Shown here piece by piece: positions 7,824-15,158 of a stretch of 27,273 nucleotides of DNA. A program made the translations under genes and the position numbers. Origin of the DNA: JACDDK01 sp041747155 (lineage in GTDB: Bacteria; Actinomycetota; Rubrobacteria; Rubrobacterales; Rubrobacteraceae). The stretch is taken from contig JBGTFQ010000169.1 in the NCBI GenBank assembly GCA_041747155.1, positions 1-27,273 of the forward strand, written 5' to 3'. The notes below the pieces were generated by a model. The model worked only from the letters and a program-made list of their open reading frames with translations. It had not been told where the DNA came from and did not search any database. Positions within the stretch are counted from its first letter, which is position 1, and each line of letters opens with the position of its first letter.

Positions 7824-8594
7824 ATGTCAGTGGAGTACAGAACTAAAGACTCGGAGGCGGCGACGATCGCGGCTCCCGATACCGTAATCCAAGCAGAGAA
7901 CCTGACCAAGATCTACGGTCAGGACGAGAGTCGGGTCGAAGCCCTTGCAGGTGCGAGCCTCAAGGTCGAAAGGGGTGAGTGGGTCGCCGTGGTCGGTCCA
8001 TCGGGGTCCGGCAAGAGCACGCTGATGAACCTGCTCGGCATCCTAGACCAGCCGACTTCCGGTCGCTACGTTTTGGACGGTCGCGAGGTGTCCGGGCTAA
8101 AGGGGTCTGAGACGGCCCGAGCGCGGAGGGATCTTATCGGGTTCGTCTTCCAGAGCTACAACCTCTTGCCCCGACAGAGTGCTCTCAGCAACGTGGAGCT
8201 TCCTATGGTCTACGCCGGGGTGTATGGATCGGAGCGAAAGAAGCGGGCATTGGAAGCTCTCGAAAAGGTGGATCTGTCCGACCGGGCCACCCACAAGCCC
8301 CCGGAACTCTCCGGCGGGCAGAAACAGCGGGTCGCCGTAGCGAGAGCCTTAGTCAACAACCCGGCCATCTTGTTGGCGGATGAGCCGACAGGAAACTTGG
8401 ACACGAAGTCCGGAGAGGGAATCCTGCAGCTCTTCGGGGAGCTCAACGCCGACGGCACCACGCTCATCATGGTCACTCACGACACGGAAGTGGCCGAACG
8501 GGCCGACCGGATCATCGAGGTCCGTGACGGCTTGATCGTCGCCGACGAGGTCTCCAACGACAAAACACGCGAGAAGATAGGAGCAGGAGCATGA
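7824..8594 (+). CDS. ABC transporter ATP-binding protein (LolD/MacB type)
   Basis: A 256-residue ATPase of the family that energises FtsX-like permeases. Walker A GPSGSGKST lies at residues 58-66. The signature LSGGQKQRVAVARAL, Walker B ILLADEPTGNLD and the family's typical QSYNLLP Q-loop follow, and the H-loop is in MVTHD. A polar tail of about 25 residues precedes the conserved domain. The start ATG has AAAGGAGAG just upstream. The stop overlaps the permease ATG by 4 bp, so the two form one transporter. Members export peptides or lipoproteins or act mechanically on envelope proteins; the cargo is not evident. Confidence 0.93.
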   Translation: MSVEYRTKDSEAATIAAPDTVIQAENLTKIYGQDESRVEALAGASLKVERGEWVAVVGPSGSGKSTLMNLLGILDQPTSGRYVLDGREVSGLKGSETARARRDLIGFVFQSYNLLPRQSALSNVELPMVYAGVYGSERKKRALEALEKVDLSDRATHKPPELSGGQKQRVAVARALVNNPAILLADEPTGNLDTKSGEGILQLFGELNADGTTLIMVTHDTEVAERADRIIEVRDGLIVADEVSNDKTREKIGAGA

Positions 8595-9817
8595 GGAAAG
8601 CACTACAAATAACGGGCATGAGCCTGTCGGCGCTGTTCGGCAACTGGGTGCGTTCCACCCTTACCATGCTGGGCATCGTGATAGGCGTGTCAGCGGTCAT
8701 CCTGATCACCTCTATCGGCAACGGAGTCCAGGGCCAGATAACCGGCCAACTGAACGGGCTCGGCTCTAATCTCATAACCATAGCCCCCGGCTCGGGAGGC
8801 GCCAGCGGTGGCGCTGGCGGAGCCGCCGGCGGTCCTGGCGGAGAAGAGGATGGTGGCCCCGGTGGTGGCTCCGCGGTTCCAAGTACTCTCACCACAGAGG
8901 ACGCCAGTGCGGTGGCGAAGCTTCCATCGGTGAGTGCGGCATCGTCAATGGTCTCGGCTACCGTGCCGATAGAGGGCGCCAGCTACTCGCTCTCTGGTGT
9001 CGAGTCCTCCTACCAGAAGGTTAATTCCATAAAACTTCAGGCCGGGCGCTTCATCGAAGGCGACAAGGAGCTCGTCCTCACGGCGGCCACGGCCAAAGAT
9101 CTGCTCGACTCCGGTCCTAAAGCCGCGATCGGCGAGACCCTCCCCATCAAGGGCGCACAGTACGAGGTAGTCGGCATCTCCAAGAAAGCGAGCGGAGGTG
9201 GCTTCGCCGCAGAGCCCGCTTCCTCCTACATGAACGTCGACGACGCCTTGGCGCTCTCCGGCGCCGAGAACGTCAGTCAGATAACGGCACTTGCCAAAAA
9301 TTCCGATAACGTCAACGCTACGGCCAAGGATATCTCTGCCGAGCTTAAGACTGCTCATGATGATACTGCGGACTTTACCGTGACCACCCAGGAGCAACTC
9401 CTTTCGAGCTTCACCCAGATCACCAGCCTCCTCACCTACGCCCTCGCCGGCATAGCCGGGATCTCCCTGCTCGTCGGCGGCATAGGCGTCATGAACATCA
9501 TGCTCGTCTCGGTGACGGAAAGAACTCGTGAGATAGGCGTTCGTAAAGCCCTGGGAGCCAGCAATGCCAACATACTCTCCCAGTTCCTCATCGAAGCCGT
9601 GTTGCTCTCGGTCTTTGGCGGCTTGGTCGGCATAGGCATCGGTGTCGGAGCCTCAGCGCTGCTCCCGCTCCTGTCGGCCAACCTGGCTACGTCGGTAACG
9701 TGGACATCCGTTGGTCTCGCCTCCGGGGTCTCGGTTCTGATCGGGGTGGTCTTCGGGGTACTCCCCGCCTACCGCTCGGCGCGCCTGCAACCCGTCGACG
9801 CACTCCGCCGGGAGTAA
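8591..9817 (+). CDS. ABC transporter permease, MacB/FtsX family
   Basis: A 408-residue permease partnered with the preceding ATPase. It has one membrane helix near residues 25-45, a large extracytoplasmic MacB-periplasmic-core domain, and three membrane helices in the C-terminal FtsX domain. That domain includes the signature VTERTREIGVRKALGA and ends in the usual PAYRSARLQPVDALRRE. The extracytoplasmic domain begins with an unusual Gly-rich, low-complexity insert at residues 67-94 (runs of GG with Ala, Ser, Pro and Glu). No MacA/HlyD-type adaptor is encoded next to it, as expected for an organism without a classic outer membrane. Four-base overlap with the ATPase gene. Confidence 0.92.
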   Translation: MRKALQITGMSLSALFGNWVRSTLTMLGIVIGVSAVILITSIGNGVQGQITGQLNGLGSNLITIAPGSGGASGGAGGAAGGPGGEEDGGPGGGSAVPSTLTTEDASAVAKLPSVSAASSMVSATVPIEGASYSLSGVESSYQKVNSIKLQAGRFIEGDKELVLTAATAKDLLDSGPKAAIGETLPIKGAQYEVVGISKKASGGGFAAEPASSYMNVDDALALSGAENVSQITALAKNSDNVNATAKDISAELKTAHDDTADFTVTTQEQLLSSFTQITSLLTYALAGIAGISLLVGGIGVMNIMLVSVTERTREIGVRKALGASNANILSQFLIEAVLLSVFGGLVGIGIGVGASALLPLLSANLATSVTWTSVGLASGVSVLIGVVFGVLPAYRSARLQPVDALRRE

Positions 9818-9839
9818 GTCAGAGCCTAGCATTAGCCAA

Positions 9840-9870
9840 TTGGTGGCGGAGACGCTCTCTCTGCCACCAA
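9840..9870 (+). terminator. Intercistronic hairpin after the ABC permease gene
   Basis: TTGGTGGC (9840-9847) and GCCACCAA (9863-9870) form a perfect 8-bp stem, with an inner GAGA/TCTC pairing that would extend the structure. No T-tract follows, so it is not a standard intrinsic terminator. It may attenuate transcription or stabilise the upstream mRNA. Confidence 0.4.
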
Positions 9871-9913
9871 CCGGCCTTCGAGCAGAGATTCCTACGAGAC
9901 CAGAGGAGACACT

Positions 9914-9985
9914 ATGTTTATCCAAGAGAATCGAGAGCTGTATTTGAGACTAGCGGAGTGCGTCCCGGAGAGGAGCTTCCGATGA
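9914..9985 (+). CDS. 23-residue micro-protein translationally coupled to the following gene
   Basis: An ATG at 9914 has AGAGGAG about 6 nt upstream and opens a 24-codon frame ending TGA at 9983-9985. The stop overlaps the ATG of the next gene (ATGA), the usual sign of translational coupling in this window. The peptide begins MFIQENRELYLRLAE and ends ERSFR; it is charged and probably helical. It has no recognised relatives. It may be a real micro-protein or a leader frame whose translation delivers ribosomes to the membrane protein gene. Confidence 0.45.
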   Translation: MFIQENRELYLRLAECVPERSFR

Positions 9986-10716
9986 GTGGAGCCGCCATGA
10001 AATCCAAGGTCAATCCTCGGATCGAGCCACCAGTCCCCAAGTCGCGTTTCAAGCTCTCGCCGCTCATCATCCCGGTCAACGTCGCGGCTGCGGTGGCCTT
10101 ATCGGCAATGTCCGTCTTGGGTGTTGGCAACATGGTGGCTCCGACTGCGACGGTTGGTACGATCCTGCTCTCCCTCACGCTCATTCCATCCAACTTGCTG
10201 CGCTTCGGGCCGTTCGCCGTTCGCGGCAGCAGAGCGCGTAGCCTGACGTGTACCCTGGCGAAGTTCCGGGCACCTTTGGGCATAAGCTCCGGCGTATGGT
10301 TCGTCGCTCACTCTCTGATAAGTCTGGAACTCTTCGACCTCGCGGCGCCGGCCCTGGCCCAGTTCGCCGCCCCGGACATCGCTATGGGACTCGTAGCGAC
10401 TTTGGTTTTCGTCGCCATGCTCATCACGTCCTCCGAGGGCTGGAAGCAGAGGTTGGGCAAGAACTGGAAGCGGCTGCAAAGCCTGGTGTGGTTCGCCGTA
10501 CCGCTCGCGCTCGGGCACACTGTGCTGTCGAGTCTGCGCTTCAATGGGAGTATCGAACCGCCCACTACGGCCCTTTTGGCAGGTCTCATGGCCTTCGTCG
10601 CATTCGAATCCCTGGTTCTGTGGAGGCGCGGAATCGCTCGGCGGAAAGCTTGGACGCACGCGAGGCTGGTCGTCGCGGGATCCGCCACTGCCGCCCTGAT
10701 CTACCTATTCTTATAA
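9982..10716 (+). CDS. Ferric-reductase-like / MsrQ-like heme membrane protein
   Basis: A 244-residue integral membrane protein with about six hydrophobic segments, resembling the ferric-reductase transmembrane domain family that includes MsrQ. Such proteins bind heme and pass electrons across the membrane, for example to a methionine sulfoxide reductase. Supporting features are the FVAHS helix and the stretch NWKRLQSLVWFAVPLALGH, which parallels the MsrQ pattern W-x-x-L-H-x-L-x-Y followed by His. The first His of that motif is Gln here, so one heme ligand may be missing. The start at 9982 is chosen over a longer upstream frame because GGAGAGGAG lies just before it and the frame upstream belongs to the ABC permease gene region. 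No MsrP gene is adjacent. Confidence 0.6.
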   Translation: MSGAAMKSKVNPRIEPPVPKSRFKLSPLIIPVNVAAAVALSAMSVLGVGNMVAPTATVGTILLSLTLIPSNLLRFGPFAVRGSRARSLTCTLAKFRAPLGISSGVWFVAHSLISLELFDLAAPALAQFAAPDIAMGLVATLVFVAMLITSSEGWKQRLGKNWKRLQSLVWFAVPLALGHTVLSSLRFNGSIEPPTTALLAGLMAFVAFESLVLWRRGIARRKAWTHARLVVAGSATAALIYLFL

Positions 10717-10742
10717 AGACCGGAGAGGAGGTGACATAGAAA

Positions 10743-11588
10743 ATGTCGAGCACAAACCTAACAGTAGAGCGCACGAACGATACACCTCACGTAGTAGAGG
10801 TACTCCACGAGAAAGAGCCGAGGACATCGGTAGCCCGAACGGTGTCCCGAGGAGCATGGATCTCAGGGTTTCTCCCGGTCGCGGGGACTTTGGTGCTTGC
10901 GTACCTGCTCTCACCCGGACTGCGCTCGGACGTGAATGGAATCGTTGCCTTGCTGAGCAACATCAGCGCGGCTGGCATTACCGATTGGGTTCTCTCGTTT
11001 GGCGCGTGGTCGCCAGTCGTCTACCTCCTCGTCATGGTGGCCCAGGTGATCGCCAGTCCAATCCCAGCTGGTCCCGTCGCCCTGGCGGGAGCCCTCATCT
11101 TTGGTGTGTGGCAAGGTCTCGCGCTCGCCCTGACCGGCTCCGTGATCGGCTCGGTCCTGATCTTCGTGGTCGCCAGACGGTGGGGTGAGCCGCTAGTTGT
11201 ACGTCTCGTGGGCAGAGAAGTCTATCGTAAGTACGTCGGCATCTTGGATGCTAGAGGATGGTGGCTCTTCGCGATCCTGCTCTTCCCCTTCATGCCCGAC
11301 GATGCAGTGGTCGCTCTTGCGGGGCTCTCCGCGATCTCCTTCAGGCGCTTCCTCGTGGTAATGGTCGTGGGGCGGATACCGGGAAGCACGATGACGGCAC
11401 TCTTAGCCTCCGATTGGGTGACAGGCTCGGCAGCCACCTGGATATCCGTCGGCGTCACAATCGCCGTGATCCTGACCCTCGGGTTCGTCTACAAGGATCG
11501 CCTAGAAAACTGGATGTTCCGGGTAAATCGCGAAGATCAGGCTTCGGTAGATTTCGCCGAAGTTCCGCGCCGAGAGGACGCAAAATGA
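10743..11588 (+). CDS. TVP38/TMEM64 family (VTT domain) membrane protein
   Basis: This 281-residue protein has a polar N-terminus of about 40 residues and then five or six membrane segments with the VTT/SNARE-associated domain. Family marks include the re-entrant segment with IPAGPVALAGALIFG, the charged RRWGEPLVVRLVG turn and the LLFPFMPDDAVVALAGLS segment, where F-P-x-x-P-x-D is conserved. Members are thought to act in lipid or small-molecule movement across membranes; the exact role is uncertain. A strong AGGAGGTGA lies upstream of the ATG. It overlaps the downstream DedA-like gene by 4 bp, so two related VTT-domain proteins are made together. Confidence 0.85.
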   Translation: MSSTNLTVERTNDTPHVVEVLHEKEPRTSVARTVSRGAWISGFLPVAGTLVLAYLLSPGLRSDVNGIVALLSNISAAGITDWVLSFGAWSPVVYLLVMVAQVIASPIPAGPVALAGALIFGVWQGLALALTGSVIGSVLIFVVARRWGEPLVVRLVGREVYRKYVGILDARGWWLFAILLFPFMPDDAVVALAGLSAISFRRFLVVMVVGRIPGSTMTALLASDWVTGSAATWISVGVTIAVILTLGFVYKDRLENWMFRVNREDQASVDFAEVPRREDAK

Positions 11589-12133
11589 GCTTTTCGGTCG
11601 AGAGCATCGTAAATCTACTGGAAGCGCACCCTCACCTGCTGCTCTTCCCGCTCGTCTTGGTGGAGGGGCCAATCTCCACCATCGCCGCAGGGCTGCTGGC
11701 AGCCGCAGGCGTCATGGTCTTGCCAATCGCCTACGCGGTTGCCGTGACCGCCGACCTCACAGGCAACACCTTCTACTACCTGCTAGGCCGCTCCGCACGT
11801 TACCCAAAGACCGGCAAACTCCTCGTCCGCCTCGGCCTCTCACAGGAGAAGCTCACGAAGATGGAGGTGTCCTTTGGTCGTAACTACGGCAAGGCGCTGG
11901 TGGGGGCGAAGATCGCAGACTTCACGACGATACCTGTATTCCTCGCTGCGGGACTCTCCAAGGTTGGCTACGGGCGTTTCCTGGCGTGGACAGGGGCTGC
12001 GACCGTCCTCAAGTCCGGCTCCCCAGAAGCGCCCCAACGGCGACCAGTGTGTAGCGCAGCCGCTGCTCACACCGCGCAGACTGTCCTCGGAACAACGCTA
12101 CGTAGTGAAGAATCTGTTGGAGTGCGACGGTAA
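11585..12133 (+). pseudogene. DedA-family membrane protein with a replaced 3' end
   Basis: The first roughly 143 residues match the DedA/VTT family: an N-terminal helix, the segment EGPISTIAAGLLAAAGVMV, the TGNTFYYLLGR turn, FGRNYGKALVGAKIADFTT and an LSKVGYGRFLAWTG segment. Homology stops at ATVLKSG (near base 12015), where the last membrane helix of the family should follow. From there the frame runs into recombinase-derived DNA and yields a hydrophilic Pro/Ala/Arg tail to the TAA at 12131-12133. The start ATG overlaps the previous stop by 4 bp. Loss of the terminal helix probably inactivates it, although a truncated protein would still be made. Confidence 0.75.
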
Positions 12134-12645
12134 GATTCGGAGTGAAGCCCTTTTCTGCTTGAGCTACTGAGCTGGCTGCCGAGTTATCGACGTACCGTGG
12201 CTTACGGTTGAGAACTGCCACATTGGCCTGAAGGTGGATTGGGTGCGAGTCGGGCACGCTGTCCACTTTTCGAGTATATGCGTCAGCAGTGACGAGTTGA
12301 AGAGAGCCCACACGTGTCTACTCCAAACGCTCCCCCGCCTCAAGGAGGCGAGTGTACACCACTGGCTCAGTAGGTTGAAGAAGAATGCCACCAAAGACAA
12401 GTGGGAGTTGATCTCCGAAACCACCTTCCACGATCTTTGCCATGACTTCGCTCTCCGGGCCAGTGCTGCCGGGTAGACAATGGAGGAGATCGCATACTAC
12501 CTCGGGCACACCGCCTGGAATGAAAAACACCGACGATACACACCACCATGCGCTCTACGCGCGACGGAATACCTTCTGCGGCCCAGGCTCCGTTCGGCAG
12601 TGTAAGAGTACGCTTTCGGGCACGAGGGCGACCACTATGGGCTAG
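12016..12645 (+). pseudogene. Decayed tyrosine recombinase (phage integrase family)
   Basis: One reading frame, broken by stops at 12168-12170 and 12474-12476, carries the catalytic half of a tyrosine recombinase. It shows LSSEQRYVVKNLLECDG followed by IRSEALFCLSY, AGCRVIDVPWLTVENC, then HHWLSRLKKNATKDKW, TFHDLCHDFALRA and EEIAYYLGHT. The expected H-x-x-R box has Cys where Arg is catalytic, and both stops fall where a Trp would fit (before AGC and after AAG). The middle part appears degraded and the nucleophile Tyr context is unclear. It starts exactly where the DedA-like gene loses similarity, so its arrival or a later deletion probably truncated that gene. Confidence 0.7.
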
Positions 12646-12716
12646 AGGGATATCTGTACGTCAAATAACGTCTCGCTGGGCGGTATCTCCAATTAACTAT
12701 CCCTCGCACGCCCAGT

Positions 12717-15104
12717 TCAGGAGACGCTACTGGCACCGTCGCCGTTCTGCGCGGCTTGAATCGCTTGCCACACACGCATGGGGGAAGCCGGCATGTCCAC
12801 ATGTGTGACCCCGAGCGGCTCCAGGGCGTCTATCACCGCGTTTACGACCGCCGGGGAGGAACCTATCGCCCCCGACTCTCCAATGCCTTTTACTCCGAGC
12901 GGATTGGTAGGAGAGGGGGTGACAGTCTGCTCCAGGGTCATGTTCGGGATCTCGGGCGCCCCCGGAATCATATAGTCGGCCATCGAAACCGTCAACAGCG
13001 TACCGTTTTCGTCGTAGACGGCCTCTTCATAGAGCGCCTGTGCTATGCCCTGGGCTATTCCACCGTGAAGCTGGCCGTTGACGATGTCCGGGTTTACTAC
13101 CGGCCCGCAATCGTCCACGGCGACGTAGCTGACTATCTCTGTCTTGCCCGTCTCCGTGTCCACCTCGACCACACAGATGTGGGTTCCGAACGGCCAGGTA
13201 AAGTTGGGTGGATCGAAGACGGATTGCTCGTTCAAACCCGGCTCCGTACCCTCCGGCAGGTCGTCGGCCAAAAGCGCCTTGCCCGCTATTTCCTGGATGG
13301 TAATGCTTTGATCCGGGGATCCCGCGACGCTGAACGCACCGCCTTCGAACTCCATGTCCGCTTCGGAAGCCTCCAGCAGGTGGGCCGCTATCTTCTTGCC
13401 TTTCTCGACAACCTTTTCGCAGGCAAGATGAATCGCCACGCCCCCAACGGACAGGCTCCTTGAACCGTAGGTGTCTCGTCCCATTGGTGCAACAGCGGTG
13501 TCTCCGTGCAATACCTCAATATCGTCGGGGGAAACACCGAGCGCGTCGGCGGTGATCTGAGCCCATGAGGTCTCGTGGCCCTGGCCGTGCGGCGAAGTGC
13601 CGGTAACAACCTCGACGGTGCCCGCAGAGGTGAACCGCACGTTCGCCGCCTCCCAGCCGCCACTCTGGAGACGCACCCCCGCGGCGACCTTTGAAGGAGA
13701 GAGGCCACCGCTTTCCGTGAAGTTGCCGATGCCTATGCCCATCTGCTTTACGTCGCCTGATTCGCGGCGACGACGTTGCTCTTTGCGCAGCGACTCGTAG
13801 TCCACTAGTTCCAGGGCCCGGCGCATGCAAGCCTCGTAGTTGCCGGAGTCGTACATCACGCCAGCGGGGTTGGTGGTGGGCTCGTCGAACGGTGGGATCA
13901 GGTTCTTGAGGCGTAGTTCCGCCGGGTCCATGTCAAGCTTACGAGCCAGAGCGTCCATGATCCGCTCGTGGGCGTAAGCCGCCTCGGAGCGCCCGGCCCC
14001 GCGGTAGGCGTCGGTCGGGGTCAGGTTCGTGAAGACTCCTGTACACTCGAAGGAGTACGCGTCGAAGGCGTAGAGACCAGGATAGGTAAACGAGCCAAAA
14101 ATGGCGATGCCGGGGGTCAGGAGCTGGAGATAGGCTCCCATATCGGCGAGCAGCTTGACCTTCATGCCCAGTATTTTGCCTTCGTTTGTGGCGGCGAGCT
14201 CCATAAACTGCACCTGTCCACGTCCGTGGGTCGTCGCCTGGTGGTTCTCGTAGCGGTCCTCCACCCACTTGATCGGCGCCCCGAGCTTGCGACACAGCGC
14301 GAGAGCCAGAGCCTCTTCGGAATAGACGTTCAGCTTCGAGCCGAATCCGCCACCGACATCGGGAGCGACGACTCGGATCTTTTGCTGCGGCGTCTTACAA
14401 ACCGCGGAGAGAATTTCCTTCACGAAGTGCGGAACTTGAGTCGAGGTGTAGACGGTAAACGAGCCGCCGTGTCCTGGCTCCCGCATGACCACGGTGGCCC
14501 GAGGTTCGATGGCGCTCGGAATGAGTCGCTGTTGGATGTAGCGCTCGCTTACCACCACGTCTGCCTTCTCGAAAGCCTCGTCCACGTCTCCGGTTCCGAG
14601 GGGCCATACATAGCACTCGTTGGTCCCGAACTCCTCGTGCGCCAGCGGTGAACCTTTCTCCAGCGCAGCCTCTACGTCCACGACGACATCGAGCGGCTCG
14701 TAGTCCACCTCGATATGTTCCAGGGCGTCGTGAGCCTTGTAGCGGTCGGTCGCCAGGACCACGGCTACGGCTTCGCCCATGTGGTTAACCTCGTCTATGG
14801 CGAGGGGCCAGTGGTCAGGGATCTTGATGTCCTCCGTAACCGGCCAGCCGCACGGAATACCGATCGCCCACTCGTCCGCCAGATCCTTGCCTGTAAACGC
14901 GGCTACGACACCGGGTAGATCCAGGGCTGCGGAGACGTCGACGCGGGTAATCTTGGCGTGGGCCAGCGGACTGCGGAGCACGGTCATGTGCAGCATCCCC
15001 GATACCTTGATGTCGTCGGTAAAGTTGGACTGACCCGTGAGCAGAGGCGCATCCTCTTTGCGCGGGACGCTTCTCCCCATATACCGTTCGGTCGTCTCGG
15101 TCAT
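12717..15104 (-). CDS. Molybdenum hydroxylase large subunit (form II CoxL-like / xanthine dehydrogenase family)
   Basis: A 795-residue molybdopterin-cytosine-dinucleotide-type catalytic subunit. The N-terminal Ald_Xan_dh domain (from GRSVPRKEDAPLLTG) is followed by the molybdenum-binding domain with GGGFGSK at 251-257 and the active-site loop AYRGAGR at 366-372. That loop marks form II enzymes and differs from the Cys-containing loop of true CO dehydrogenase. The catalytic Glu is E743 in GVKGIGESG. GGAAGGAG precedes the ATG at 15104. It is the last gene of the operon and, unusually, no FAD (CoxM) or iron-sulfur (CoxS) subunit is encoded in the window. It probably hydroxylates a carbon next to N in a heterocycle or an aldehyde; the substrate is unknown. 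Confidence 0.9.
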   Translation of the reverse strand: MTETTERYMGRSVPRKEDAPLLTGQSNFTDDIKVSGMLHMTVLRSPLAHAKITRVDVSAALDLPGVVAAFTGKDLADEWAIGIPCGWPVTEDIKIPDHWPLAIDEVNHMGEAVAVVLATDRYKAHDALEHIEVDYEPLDVVVDVEAALEKGSPLAHEEFGTNECYVWPLGTGDVDEAFEKADVVVSERYIQQRLIPSAIEPRATVVMREPGHGGSFTVYTSTQVPHFVKEILSAVCKTPQQKIRVVAPDVGGGFGSKLNVYSEEALALALCRKLGAPIKWVEDRYENHQATTHGRGQVQFMELAATNEGKILGMKVKLLADMGAYLQLLTPGIAIFGSFTYPGLYAFDAYSFECTGVFTNLTPTDAYRGAGRSEAAYAHERIMDALARKLDMDPAELRLKNLIPPFDEPTTNPAGVMYDSGNYEACMRRALELVDYESLRKEQRRRRESGDVKQMGIGIGNFTESGGLSPSKVAAGVRLQSGGWEAANVRFTSAGTVEVVTGTSPHGQGHETSWAQITADALGVSPDDIEVLHGDTAVAPMGRDTYGSRSLSVGGVAIHLACEKVVEKGKKIAAHLLEASEADMEFEGGAFSVAGSPDQSITIQEIAGKALLADDLPEGTEPGLNEQSVFDPPNFTWPFGTHICVVEVDTETGKTEIVSYVAVDDCGPVVNPDIVNGQLHGGIAQGIAQALYEEAVYDENGTLLTVSMADYMIPGAPEIPNMTLEQTVTPSPTNPLGVKGIGESGAIGSSPAVVNAVIDALEPLGVTHVDMPASPMRVWQAIQAAQNGDGASSVS

Positions 15105-15158
15105 GCTACGTACTCCTTCCTATAAAGGACCATTCGTTGGCGATAGCTCCGCTGGTAT

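Noticed and set aside
12756..13463. 235-codon plus-strand frame
   Set aside because: Shadow of the molybdenum hydroxylase gene on the opposite strand.
12717..15104. True CO dehydrogenase (form I CoxL)
   Set aside because: The active-site loop is AYRGAGR rather than the Cys-containing loop of form I enzymes, and the small and medium subunits are missing.
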